A stretch of 64,000 nucleotides of DNA, from assembly GCA_030141605.1 (NCBI GenBank), contig JAQGDQ010000014.1, positions 889,001-953,000 of the forward strand, in the 5' to 3' direction. The position numbers were made by a program, and so were the translations under genes. The notes beneath the pieces are model-generated. The model was not told the origin of the DNA. It did not search any database and worked only from the letters and a program-made list of their open reading frames with translations. Numbering within the stretch: position 1 is the first letter of the stretch; every line of letters starts with the position of its first letter. This document shows positions 14,214 to 27,300 of this stretch, piece after piece. This DNA comes from Tubiluchus corallicola. Its lineage: Eukaryota > Priapulida > Priapulimorpha > Priapulimorphida > Tubiluchidae.

Positions 14214-14939
14214 GGGAGCGGAGTAAGACACTAGCCGAAGTAGGACAGTGGGAGTACATGGGCTAACCCAAGTAGGGCGTGTCGTACATGGGCTGCCCAA
14301 GTAGGACAATAGAGACAGTTCACGAATTGAGTCGTTAACCGTACTGGCAGCATCCGATGTCTTTGTTTATTTAATAATAATAATAATTGAAAACGTCAAT
14401 ACACTTTGAATAACTTATTATACATCTGATAAAATGAAAGAATCTTATTCTGAGCTAGTAGAAGGGCCAATACTAAATTTGGCTTCGATATTGATCTTTT
14501 TTAAACTGAAATAAGCCCCCTTTTTAGGTGATTCTAACATTTGCTTAAGGTATATCATTTTTATTTTGACTCGCTTCACAGACAGGTGATCAGTTTCACT
14601 ACCTCTAAGTCTTGGACAAAGAATTGTGTTCTACTAAGTAAACGGGCTAGTTTCTCTCTTGAAGCATTAAATGCTTAGTTTAATGTTATGATGATATTAA
14701 TGGAGCTAATAATGATGATGATATTATTGTGAAAAATACGTATGTAAATTGTCAAGGGCTATCCATCATTATTATACTTTTTTTCTAAAACAAATTTAGT
14801 TTTATTATGTCATCATTCTCGACAGAAATCGCAAGTGCCCTCCTTGGGTTGCCTATGTACGAGACTGCCTATGTCCGAAATTTAGCTCATGCGCTTTAGC
14901 CGAAGTATCCTACTTCGGCTAGTGACTTACTCTGCGCCC
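14214..14939. mobile_element. 726-bp MITE with 32-bp terminal inverted repeats
   Basis: Left end (14214-14245) and right end (14908-14939) are inverted copies over 32 bp with a few mismatches; the core is CACTAGCCGAAGTAGGA. Inverted subterminal similarity continues inside: ACATGGGCTAACCCAAGTAG near 14256 pairs with the inverse of the CCTTGGGTTGCCTATGT block near 14840. The interior is AT-rich and non-coding. No clear target duplication was found, so the superfamily is open. The CACTAG motif is inside the TIR, not at its edge. Confidence 0.75.
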
Positions 14940-16508
14940 TAAGACTGGCTTTTTCAGTGTTGAAGTACCTGAAAAACGCACCGCCGAAAATCTTTCCACA
15001 TTTCTTGATTTCGTTGTATTGAACCGCCAAATGTGGGCTGATCAATGGGTGGGTAGTAAAAACGGCACAGAAAAACAACGCAAGAAAAAACAACATTTGG
15101 AAAGATAGGAAAAAACGGCACATTATTAAATTTGAGTTTAGGGCTAGATTTACTGTGTTGGATAATTAATTAGTTATTTTTACTTCTGCTAAGAAAATTA
15201 TGCTCCAACGCTGTTTGTTAGATTGATTGCTCTTTGTCTATACAGCAGTGAGCCTACTACGAAAAAACTACTTAACAGATTTCCACGCAACACTGTGGGG
15301 GTGGGTGGGGGGCAAGAAATGTACATTTTGAAGCAGATTCCTGGAAAGGGGAGGGTGAAAACTGTTAAAATGGGCGTTCTTTTTTCACAAGACTTGACCA
15401 AACATGTACAAGAAAATTGTGAAGTGCTTCTTGGACACCTCAGAAGGAGTATCATGGTTCTAGAAAAAAGAGGACTTTACTGCAAGATGGGGTAATTAAT
15501 CTTCTCACCACCAGGACAAACAACTACGAGTTAGTTACAGGTTCCTTTTTGAGGAATTCTGGCTTGGAAAAAAGTGTAATGCTGCCTCCATAGGAAAATT
15601 GGTATATTTGTCAGTCTATTATACCATAACTAAAATAACGGTTAAAGAAATATAAATGAACCCTATGTGGAATGTTTGTGCATTATTGATTATAATTATG
15701 TTTAATGAAGAATATATTTTGAGAGTTCTTTTACTAGTCTATATATTTTTGCATTTCCTTTCATCTTTGTTTTGTCTTTTCTGACAAAAGAATCAGACGT
15801 ACACGTTATGGATTTTGATACCTTGGCGGGGATCTGTTTTCTACTATAAGCGCATTCTAGTTTCATCATAAAATTATTTGAATTAAAATAACGTATGTGT
15901 TATTTTTTCTGTTTTTCAATTTCTGCCACCTTTTCCTGTGCCATTTTTACTTGTTACATTTTTAACTACAAAGCAGAGTGAGCCACATTGAAGTCAAAGT
16001 CGATTGTTTCAATATAATCGCTCTGCACATACAGCTGCTAAAGCACATTTTAGTCTGCAGAATAAACTTCAATAACTGTTGTGTGCATGAGTCATTCTGT
16101 AGAGCATGCAAGCAAGCTGACTGCACAGTGGTTAATTGTCATTATATATTAATTAGGGTGAAGCATTTATAAACTGTACTTTGCCAAGACAACACACTTG
16201 TAACAGGCCACCACATAAGACACAGTTCATCAACGCCACTTATTGCTGGTCCATGGTGATTTTATAAAGCGAGGATTACTGTATTACTTTTCGGTCACCA
16301 GTCATTTTTGAAACTGATTCTGTGGCCTACTGGGCATATTTCAGTCAGATCTCTCACAGCAGCCAAGTTTTCACATTTTAATGTGGGTAACTTTGAATGC
16401 TTTGAACCTAAATCGTAAATCTTCCACTAAAAACGTCCCAACTCAAGTGGCATATTGTACAAATTTCATGAATGCTCAAAACCTTAGCAATCAGTTAAAG
16501 ACCATAAC

Positions 16509-16514
16509 TTTATT
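16509..16514 (-). promoter_or_regulatory. Polyadenylation signal AATAAA for CLYBL
   Basis: AATAAA on the minus strand, about 215 nt past the CLYBL stop; the best candidate for its 3' end. Confidence 0.4.
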
Positions 16515-16729
16515 TTACACTCTCCACAATTTTCGTGATCAGCTTATAAAAAATACTTCCTTGCATGGTTCATAAATACAGTAATTAACTTTTAAATTTG
16601 ATCAGCAATAATAACAATGATATGAAATTAATGATTCTATAGGGCTGACTGTGTAGTGCAAAGGCACAATACCATACATAAATATAAACACAAATTATGT
16701 TAATTGCTTCAGTGAAGCAGCGCAAAACA

Positions 16730-19700
16730 TCAGGAGGATGTGCAAGATATCTCTGCCAGCTTTAATACGTTCAATGCTTGTCGCAGCAAAGGCATGTCAA
16801 TCATGCTACCTTGAAATGTGAAAGCACCCTAAAAATACAAAAAATAACTATGTTAACAATCATATTGAAATGCTGATACATGCATTCCCAAAGCTTCTGA
16901 ATTCAAACAGGACATCTAAAATGTAAAAGCAGCTGTTTTAATTATTTGAAGCCCTTTTTTATGTTTTGGTTTATAAATTAGATTTTTTTGCAGTACTAAA
17001 ACATAAGACATTGTAAATTAATTTGACACCTGTTACGTGTGCCCAGCTGTCTCCTCTGTTATACATTGCCCAGTTGGTTGCTATCGCTCATTAATGTAAA
17101 TTCTAATGTTTATTCTAATGTAAATCTAATCCTTACATCCTTTCATTCTCCATGATTTCACCATCTTTGTCACCACATATTCTTCACATTCATAACCATT
17201 CATGATTTTCTTCTTTTATTTTGCACCTCCTGCACCTCGTTAATCCATATTACCTATTCGGCTCAAATCTTGCAAGTTTTACTTTGATCTGAGCTGGTAA
17301 TTTGTCTTGCTCATTGTAAATTGTAAGGCTATATCTAATTTAAGATCATTTCTGATGTCTTCATATTGTGCACTTTGTATAACATATTGTAATTTTTATG
17401 TTAACTGGCTTTGGAATAAATAAACTACTAAACCAAACTACTACTACAGTTAGCTAAAAGAGCTGAAGGTGTCACAGGAAGAGTTAAGAAACCGACACGT
17501 CAAAGAAACAAGTAGGTACAATGACACAGTAGGTACATGGAGGCTATGCTACTAAGTGAAGTCAGGCAGACAGGCCATTTGTGCAAGCAGAAAGTGGGCA
17601 AAGCCATTTGGGTGTTAACACTTGGCCAAAACATTTGGGGCCAATGCCGATGGGCAGCTACATGTACCGTAAGTCTGTGATTCGAACAAACAAGTATACA
17701 TTATATTTCTGTTTCTGCACTATGAATAACGCTGTGTATTATGGTATCGACAATGAATAATATTAAAATGTTACTAAATTTAAGAGGCTTCTTAATAAAA
17801 TGGGGAACAAAATCTGTCATTGATGCCTTACTGTCTAGTTCTGTTCTTGTTGATCGTACCCAAGAATCTACTGTTCTTTTGCAAATTCATATGCTGGAAA
17901 ATGTAAAAATGATCGCTCTTTGGCAGAAGCTTTGGCACATCGGGCAAAAGATAACTTGGCAGTGAGACATTTATAAAGCAGAAATGATCAGAAAACAGAA
18001 ATTAACTGCTATGGTTTGAGCTTAACACTAAAATGCCTTCAGCGAGTAACCCAATCTCTCCATTACTGGTGTACTGCTGTACCTTGCTCACATGTAAATA
18101 CAGCGAGAGTCACACATGCGCAGTGTTACCACTTATGGGATGTTACTTCCGCTTTCTTCCCTGATTTTTCGTGTTTCGCATGATGTCTGTGTGGCGCTAA
18201 ATTTGAATAGTTTCAATATTAACCAAAGCGAAACACGCAAGTTAATAGAGAAATAAACTGGCTTTTTTGTATCATGCTAGTCAGTAGTGAATTTTGACAG
18301 CAAGTGTTTACCAGGGTGTCAGTGGACCTTAAGAATTGCTGTTAGAAAAATCTGACAATAGTTTGCAATTGTATTTGAATACCAGTCTAATGTCTTTTAA
18401 ACAGTGAGCTGTATGAAAGGTCTTAAGAAAAGGGGCATATCAAACGACAGTGTTTTTTTAATTTTCATTATCACCATTAGCGACATGAGTAGTTGAATTT
18501 TGAAAATTTTTTGAGTAGTGAAACAATTTAGTGCTCATTTGAAAATTTTTCAGAATAAGCCAGTTTAGTGAAAGAGGTTTCATATGGGTTAATTCAGCTT
18601 CAAGTCAAATGTTATCACAATTATCTAGGGCTCTGAGGTAGTGATGAGGAATTAATAGATTAATCGAATTAATCGAGATTACAACCACGTGCAAATCTAT
18701 ATAAACAGTGATTGAACAGCAAAATATATGTGTTATACACTAACTAAAAGGCACAAATAAATGAAATTCTTGCATTTTTTCTTCATTTTTCTCACCTTAC
18801 ACAATGTGCACAATTGCAAACTACAGAGTTAGAAACTGGGGCTTCAAATTTGTTTTCACGTGACATGTGTAGTGACATAGTAATAAAGTAGTTAATGAAT
18901 GTGCGTGTCTATAAAAATAGTTCGTGACAGCAATGAAAGCTATTAAGAAATTTATATTTCGGTGCTGCAATGTTTGAAGAATATGGCTAAAACACTAAAG
19001 AACTGCCACAAAAGATTAATTGTGATGAATTATAAGAAAATTTCAAAATTGCCCACCACTACTCTGAGTATTTATTATTCGATCTCACTATTATTGTCAT
19101 TAGGAATTAATCTGTGTTAAATACTTTTTTGTATCAGTGCTCAGCACTGGCTTCAGTGCTCTTCTGTATCACTATTATAAACCTAGCGCTATTGTCTACA
19201 ATGTGTGTATAAAACTACATATGAAACTAAAAATGTTCTATAAAGCGAAAAGTAGTATTTTTAAGCAGCAAACTTGTGTTTAATTAACTGAACATGTCGA
19301 AGATGATTAAAAGGAAACCCAGCTGGCTGATACTACAGCTTCCAACTGCCATAAACAGGAGAATGCCAAGCTAGTTTACAAGCATGCTGGAAGACTATTT
19401 TAACTGACTTTGCTAACCCATTTGGTACCATTTAAATTTAAATGTACTCACTAAGTGCAAATAGACTTCTAATGTTTTCAATCACACAACTTATCCTAAT
19501 TTATCGTAATGAACAAACCAAATGAAAGACATTCTTAATTTACACGTATGTACATTTACAAGGACAAAAAACCGACCTTCCCAGATTTCTGATGTTCCTC
19601 AAAAGCAGCCACTAATTTTGTTGCCCATTCCACCTTCTTTCTGCTGGGTGAAAATGCTTCTTGCACCACAGTCACCTGAACAGGATGAATAACCTGTTTT

Positions 19701-22700
19701 CCTGTAAATCCCATCCTGGCACCCTCTATGGATTGTTTCCTCAAGCCATCAAGATCTACAATGGAAGCATTAAATGTCAAAAATTTGCTCAACGGCAACG
19801 ACTTACAAAGCGATGCAACTAATTAGAAACTCTAGCTTTGCTTAAACAAATGTTACTGCAGCAATTTGTCACGTTGATCAACCAGTTTCATAGAACACAA
19901 TTATTGATTACTTCATATCAGTATCTCTAATTTCCTCCTGAAACCCATCACAATGACTGAATACCACACTGTGACCTTAAGAACTGGCCAGGTCTTTGTC
20001 AGATCAAGGTCTTCGAAATATTAGTAACTGTGCAGCTCAAACTGCTAGCGATGCATTATAGTTTTCGTGACTACAGAAAAATCTTGAGCATGTTCCAAGT
20101 CAAAGCTGTAAGATCGGGAAAAAATAGATCGCTGCACAAACTCGGTATGAGAATGGTTTTGTCGGTTTAGTCCATCGTACTGAAGTCTTCATAGACGTAG
20201 TATTATCAAGTTATAATTTCGGTTCGTTAGTTTGCATCTCCATCGTGCTTTTAATACGACACAACTACATTCATAGGGATCGTAATACAGCAGGAAGAAG
20301 CCAGTTAACAGGGGAAGAGACAGTCTCTCATTGACACATGATCTTTGGAGGATTGGCCATGAACACTGTATTTCTGTATTCTGTAATTTTGCAGTGTTGC
20401 AGATGGGTCTCTTTGTCATTATCCAATGTGACAAGGGCTTAATGTCACGTTTTGCCCTAATTATATATTTCAATAAATAAAAGGGAATTTCGGTACAAAT
20501 ATTTGTGTGCCACATTTCACTTAAAATGCTTTTACAACAGAATTCTCAGTCTTCCATTCTTTATGCCCAACTATTTTTTACCATCAACTCTAACTGCATA
20601 GTTTTTTAATATTTTGGTGTTCCTTAGTGCTTATCACAATTGATCTTTGCCTTGCTTACAATCTTTAAGTCAAAAAAAGATTAAAAAATTTATCACTTGC
20701 ATTTATGACAAGTTATATAAAACGTAAAATTTCGACAAAGCAAAGATTGTATTGAAAATACCTTTAAAATTTATATGTACTAAATCTATAGCTTGCATTC
20801 CAAAAGCTTTACAGTTTACCACAGTTTTCTGCCTGGCATACATTAATTCACTTGCATCATCAGTCCTGGTTGCCCCTGAGCACAAAAAAAACACACAAAT
20901 AGTTGCTAGTAGATACTTGTGCTAGAGATTCAGGCTACATTTTTTAAAAAATTTCCCAAACAAGCTAAAGACCCTGAAACATGAAGACACCTTGCAAAAA
21001 ATTGCAAAAAAGGTAAAATACCCCACAACACTTAATAAACCTTTAATGAAAAACAGCACAATGATTCAGTTCAACACTTTGGGCTTTCAGGTTACTAAAG
21101 TAAAAACAGTTACCAAATACTTTACTTAATTAAAACATTTTTGATAAGTCTGTTATTTTAAATGATGGGTTTTCACTCACAACATTGTATTTCCTTACAA
21201 GTCCTTTTGTGTGTTACAAGTACACATGGTAACATTCGCTATTAATCAAATCAAAATTATTATGTAGTGAGCCTTTCGGCCTTTTTTGCCAAAACGTGTC
21301 CATAGTTGTAGACTGAAATATAACGAATTTTCTTTTCTTTATTGTGCAATTTTTCATTAGTTGTACCAATTCTTGACATTAAGCATTATGTCTGTATAAA
21401 AAGATGTTTATTAAAAGAAAATGTCATTGATGAACAGGGGATTATACAAGTGTCATAAACTAGATCTGACTGAATCAGCAAAACAACTTTGCAGTCAAAT
21501 GGGCTAAGACAACAGGCTAAATAAAATATAAACATTACTACGTTGATTAGCATTAAGTAAACAAAACACATAAAGTACTATCTGGAGAAGGCACTCGGTT
21601 TCATGAGCCAACATGTTAGTCACACAGACCAAAGGCAGCAAACTAATAAAACTGGCAATTCACTAAAACCTTTGCATTGAACTATCTCACTCTGAGGTAA
21701 CTTCTGGACTACTTCTAAAAGTTTTGAAGTAATAACTGATAAACAGAAAACAAGGGTACGATCTGAACTAATGCCACTTGTCAGAGCTAAAATCACAATG
21801 CACAAATTTATGATATTCTTAACTAAAAGTTGCTTCAAGCCACAAATTTGCATAATATTATACTATTAATCATTCAACGTTTGTCACATAGTCACATTAC
21901 TGAAAATTTTATTGCAAATAGTAAAGCATAACATTACATGTTGCAATAAAAACCTTGAAAATTTAAATTATTAACTAAATAATAACTTACTAGCTAGCTC
22001 AAACACCAAATAATTTAAATACTCTAAAATTAAAAATCATTTACCTATGCTTGCACAGAAATCATCGGACCCAAAAACAATGCAGTCAAATTGATGTATT
22101 GGATGCGTTTCCGATAAGCTAGCAGCTTCCTTACAAATATCATGCAAGTTGACCAACCCTAATGCACTCTCAATGTATATGATGATGTTAATCTTACTGC
22201 TTTGTGACAGACGTGAGCCCAGGTGTAAGTGTATTGCTTCAGATATCTGCAATGTGATTATCATTTAAGCATGTAAATTGTTACATTTCTAATAAAGCTA
22301 CAAGACCCTGTAAAATTTGGAATTTTGTGTTTACTTTACCTATACAATGTATTCCATAAATAAAATTACGATAAGTAAGTAACATACAATTGAGTGCAGA
22401 GAATATATAAATCATAAGCATGAGAGTCAAAAAAAACACAGATGAAGTATAAGATGCATTAACATTTCATACATTAATAACCATAAAATTATACCTCATG
22501 TCTAAACCATTTAGCAAGTTATTTATAAAATTCACTCTGTACTGTAAAACACATTTCGTTTTCCAAGAATCACTTAAAATTGTGAATTCTTGTTTTTGCA
22601 CAAAATTAATAAAACATGAGCACCAAAAAGATGATAAAAAATAAAGCAACCTGTAAACGTTTACAAATACAACATTGAAGGAAGTTTGAATGAAATTGAG

Positions 22701-24355
22701 CTACACGAACTGTTGGCAATTAAAATGAAGAAGGTTAAATAAAGCAACGCTAATGATTCGTTTTAACATTTTAAGTCTACTAATTTGCACTCTTTATATT
22801 AAATAAAATAAAGTAATCTGCCAACTATCTTGCTTTTGCATTTTAAGTATGTGGCACACTACTATAACAAATAACCATAGCAACATACCAGATTAATCTG
22901 TGAAGAATCTTCTACTTTTGGAAACAACACAGTAGTGGGAAGAGTTTTTGCCTGAAATACGGCCTTCATATCATCATTGCATAGTGAGTTTGTGACTGGA
23001 TTAAATCGCACACACAGTTCTGTTGATCCGAAAGCAACAGAATCTATAGCCTTCCTTATGGTACTCCTAGCAACTTCCTAAAATGCGACAATCCTGTACA
23101 GGCAAAAATCACAAAACAACTGAAGTTATTACAAATGAAGCATGTAGATAGTACCATTTTACTTGCAATGAATTACAAACAATGGGAGCATTTGCTAGAT
23201 TACAGTTTTAAACTAAAATTGTACGAACCTTTTTGTTAGTAGCTACACCATCTTCACAGTCAAGAATCACAGCATCAACATCCAGCTTTGCAGCTTTCTC
23301 TATCTTCTTTTCATCATCACCAGGCACATATAGTAAAGCCCTGTAATAATTAAATGAAAGCACTAAGTGACATTTCTTTATTAAAACTAAACACCTCAAG
23401 AAAAGACAGGTACGACATACACCAGACAATTATTGTAATAAAATTTTAAGTTAATGTATTTTAGTGGTTAAATATTTTGTTGTGTGTCAATGATTTAATA
23501 AAATCACCTTTTAAAAATCAGTCTTTTGTTTTTGTCTTTTGGCTAATATATTACTAAATACAGTTTAATAATGTATGTTTGTGAAATAAAAATGTGAAAC
23601 AAATGGAAAATTCTTGCACAAAATATCTTAAAGGAAAACCGGATGATTGCGTAAACATTAGTTCAGAATAAAGAATGCTCTAAAATAATGAAAACTACAT
23701 AGTTTATAGTTTTTCTTTAAATCAAAGCTCAGATTAAATAATAATTACCTCGGATACTCAAATTTCGTTAAACTTTCAAAGCTACGCGCGGCTCAGTAAA
23801 TATACTAAGATTGACCGTTGCCAATCTTAGTATATTTACTGAGCGGTGCCTTTTTGTCACATTTGCGTGGCTGACAAATAGAAGGCGGCACCATGATAAG
23901 CATGATCATGAACTGCAGTGTTAGTTTCTGACATCATATGATGTAGAGCCCATTTTTCATCACATCATGTGTTTAAACAGTACTGTAACACTTATGCAAA
24001 TGTGCTTGATGCACAAGGGAAGACCTCTGCATTGCACAAACTGTGGTAAGTTTCTGAAGTAAGCAATAGCTGTGGTTGGCTGCCGTTAATGAACTTTCTA
24101 AGCTAATTATTCAAATATAAGGAACAAATGTTAACTTTTATAGGCAAGAAAATGTATATTTTCAGCAGTAAATTAAAATGAGATTGAGTCTAAACAATCG
24201 ACCGGTCTTCCTTTAAAAGTGCTTGATAAATATTACCGTCGTGGTGTAAATCTTTGTGAGCCAGACAATACACACATTGACCTTAAACCAAAGAAACACG
24301 GCTGCTTTAGTAAGATGTGCCTAGCAAACGCAGCAGACTTTTGAGAATTCATCAT
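16730..24355 (-). CDS. CLYBL: Citramalyl-CoA lyase, mitochondrial (citrate lyase beta-like)
   Basis: Mitochondrial enzyme that cleaves citramalyl-CoA to acetyl-CoA and pyruvate in itaconate (C5-dicarboxylate) breakdown. Exons (minus): 24355-24237, 23340-23229, 23077-22889, 22246-22045, 20875-20762, 19755-19577, 16828-16730. All introns are GT..AG and phases agree, giving 337 aa against about 340 in human. Exon 1 encodes a 39-residue leader, basic and without acidic residues, fitting a mitochondrial targeting peptide; it joins exon 2 at TPRRALLYVPGDDEKK, like human PRRAVLYVPG. Family marks: LDCEDGVATNKK (residues 70-77 end exon 2), Mg-site Glu in YIESALG (E166), Asp in FGSDDFCASIG (D202), ARQK, and the C-terminal GSMIDMPLL with the catalytic Asp (D316). 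Nothing is broken. A second ATG directly follows the first. Confidence is high for identity; the exact start is inferred. Confidence 0.94.
17040..17450 (+). mobile_element. Probable LINE 3' tail remnant in CLYBL intron 6
   Basis: Non-coding DNA ending in TGGCTTTGGAATAAATAAAC, then CTACTACTAC-type simple sequence. The shape is that of a non-LTR element 3' end with a simple-repeat tail. No ORF remains, so the call rests on tail structure only. Confidence 0.35.
18639..19061 (-). mobile_element. hAT-like MITE, family A copy 3 (in CLYBL intron 6)
   Basis: A 423-bp inverted copy of the element at 2785-3276. Ends TAGTGATGAGG and CCCACCACTA. Flanked by CTCTGAGG (18631-18638) and CTCTGAGT (19062-19069), an 8-bp duplication with one mismatch that supports the hAT assignment. 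Inserted in opposite orientation to the other two copies. Confidence 0.78.
23791..23844. repeat. Perfect 23-bp stem hairpin in CLYBL intron 1
   Basis: 23791-23813 (GCTCAGTAAATATACTAAG plus ATTG) is the exact inverse complement of 23822-23844, with an 8-nt spacer ACCGTTGC. A second imperfect hairpin follows at once (23845-23892: GGTGCCTTTTTGTCA and TGACAAATAGAAGGCGGCACC). This may be a fold-back MITE or a recent inverted duplication. Confidence 0.85.
23845..23892. repeat. Imperfect hairpin abutting the 23791-23844 hairpin
   Basis: GGTGCC..TTTTTGTCA pairs with TGACAAA..GGCACC around a 12-nt loop, with a 6-nt insertion in one arm. The two stems are back to back with no spacer. Confidence 0.6.
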
Positions 24356-27300
24356 TTCAGCTTTCACCTGATATAATTTTAAAAATAAATTAACACAAAC
24401 CTATGCAAACTGCAAGTTCCAATGTCCGTTAGCTATTAGGATTCGATGTGTCACCGAAGCTATATTGCCAGTGAAGCCACATTTTAGTTCTTACACTTAT
24501 GCAACAGTGCTAACAATTAAGGCTAATTCTGTTCTAACACTGCCACATAAAACATTCTCTAATGACCTAATTAAGTCAAACTGTATCTGAAAAAGATGAG
24601 CATCACCTACTGTTTATCAAAGTAGTAATGTTTTTGAGCACGTAGCTAACTTAAATAAACTAGCTGAACAAATATCTAATGGAGTTAAGTTTTTGATGAT
24701 ACTTGGTTAACATAAATTATTTTTAAACAGTAGGAACTGTGCTTAAGCTACTCTAATCTTAAATTAAAGTGAGCAGGCACACAGTCTAAACTTTGTGCCT
24801 GACATTGTCTTCATTTAATAGAGATTGCCAAAAGTGATCTCTAGATCTGCAAGAAAATTAAAATGTCCGCTGTGCAAAAAGAGAAAAACGTAGTCCAAGT
24901 ATGAGGAGTGGTTAAACACATAGCTAAGAAGAGTTGTTGAAGTAAAACTTCACAATAGCAATTAAAGAAGTGGATGAATTTGTGACTGGTGTCCTGTACA
25001 TTTCGGAAAGATTGTAGTATCTGCCAAACTTTACAATGGCTACAAAAATGCTATCATCATAACCACCAATGTGACATACTAAAATACTGGTTTCATGGTA
25101 CAACAGTAGAGTATTTTGACTCACTATTAAACCTACTGGAACTAAACTCTATGGGACCACTCTTATAATAACTCCAAGTAATAACTCCTGTAGGACCATA
25201 AGGTCCCCAAAGCCATAATGTACCATCCCTCAAACCTAGAGTTGTGATTGCTTTTTCTGTTTGCAATTTGTTCATTTGCTTACCTGGCAAAAATATATTA
25301 ACTTGATGTTTATTTCCAAAATCCCACAATAAGTACACCAACTATACATGAGCTGTATACATAGCAAACAGCAAACAAGAAAAGGTGTTGAACATATTTT
25401 AGACATTAGTTCATGCCAGGAAGAAGGCCATGTAAGGCCAGTATAGGGACTACATACATTGTCATTATCAACCTCGGGCCTTTTTGTTGGTCCAAGATCT
25501 TCACGTAGCTTAATCATAATGATAAAGCTAGATAATCGACAGTACAGCCTAGGATGTGGACATTCTTTAATAAACATTAATGCTCGAGCCCCCAGCCAAT
25601 GCAATCTTTTTATTTGGATTTGCTTACTCTAGTCCAATGAATCCCCTTCACTACATTGTAAAGGATGAGGCAATTATTTCAATTTAACTTAATACTCGAG
25701 CCCAGTGTTTACACAGGTACCAAAAATCAGACTTGGGTACCTTTTCCCGATACCTGTCGGGTACCAGGGTAGCCGATTGTTAAGATTCAGCGGCAGTGAA
25801 GAAATTGTAATGATTTATGTTCACAAGTAAAAACAACCACTGGTACATTTTAACTAGCTGCACTGTTATGTTAACATAAACCATTCAGTTGATACACCCT
25901 GAAAGGCTGAACACACAAACTATAAGTCACAAAAGTTAGTGTTTACCCACACAAGCTGATATCTGCCAAACTTCTTAATACTTAATTACATGTTTCGTAA
26001 ATAAGTCAGCTATGTCAGTACATCAGCTACATTAGCACTACTAGCATAGCGATTAGAGGAATAAAATAATCTATACTATCCTTTTTCTTGCTCTTAAACT
26101 TAACAATCTATATAATTGGCGATGAATGCCCAGGTGGACCACTCTAACAAGTTCCTTCATTATTTTTGACTTATGAAATGCAAACCAGTCTGAACTCAAC
26201 TCGTTCAGTGAAATAAAGTTTATACTTCAATACGTAACGATGTAAATTAATCATTTATTCTCTCGGAACCGTTAGTCCGATTTATACTGCAAATCTTACT
26301 CATAGTAACTCAACAAGTTAGCAGTAAAATAACCACCAAATGGTTGCACAGAAAATGACATTGATACAATGCTTATACACTACTAAACTACAGTGATACG
26401 GTGAATTCGCCACTGATCGCCCGTTATGAATGCCATTTCATAAGTGATAAAATCCAGCGGCCTGACAAGTATCAACCAACAGAAAAATTTGACGAATTCT
26501 GGACTCTCGGTACAACTTCACAAAAAGACGATCCCAGTTCTATATACGGGGAAAATAAGTCATAGATCATGAACTGTAAATCGGCTTTGGTCACAGTTAA
26601 AATCCACTTATTCGTATTTTCATTAATGGCTGCCGCAAATAGTTTTTTAAAGGTTAATAAACAATTTCATTTGGATAACTAACCTCTCGGTAAAGAAATC
26701 ATAGTTTGTTTTTTGTAAATCACCTCTACGGCAAAAGTGGTTTGATTTGCCAGCTCATTATTGGCTGTCAGCCTGACATGCTGCCAACGCAACAGTTAAT
26801 ACCAATATTCTTGTCATTATTAGATATGCGCTGTACAACTGCACAGCAGAAGTTGACATTTAAATTTCCTAACAATAGATATCCTATTACAAAGAATGTC
26901 TGCATTTTCATTGTTGGCACCTGGTAGAAATATTATTACTAGGCTTTATTAATAAACAATGTTTGGCACAATATGTTTTGCGACACAGTCCACGATCGTG
27001 GACATACGTACAGAAACCAACGAAGATTGGAGAGGTTTATAAGCTATTTATCAGCTTAACCTCTATCCTTCGACGGTAACGGTACCCGATGAAAACATTG
27101 CTCGAGCCCCTAACCAATGTAAACTTTTTATTTGGATTTGCTTGCGCTAGTCTAAAGAACCCTATTTCATTACATCATACACATCACCATTAACGTTCTT
27201 GTAGGGCTATCTGCCACCAAAATCTATAACCACGACGAGTTTCCGTATGCTATGCCCAATTGCCCATGTGCCAGCCCTCTAACAAAACTTTTGTCTGCAA

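Larger units (their letters stand above)
10043..16729. other. Intergenic region between USP16 (5' side) and CLYBL (3' side)
   Basis: No gene recognised on either strand; the open frames are short and lack family features. It holds the MITEs at 12455-12813 and 14214-14939. The patch around 11960-12420 looks richer in GC than its surroundings and may be decayed coding DNA, but no frame is convincing. A small hairpin CACCTTTTG/CAAAAGGTG lies near 11702-11731. Any USP16 promoter should lie just above 10042; no clear TATA or CpG signal was seen. Confidence 0.5.

Noticed and set aside
14230-14250. CACTA transposon from the CACTAG motif
   Set aside because: Inverted similarity extends about 16 bp outside CACTAG on both sides, so the motif is internal to the TIR.
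24924-25604. Minus-strand open frames with a kelch-like phrase (IGGYDDSIFV)
   Set aside because: Only one weak motif, no repeated kelch blades, no splice structure; probably chance.
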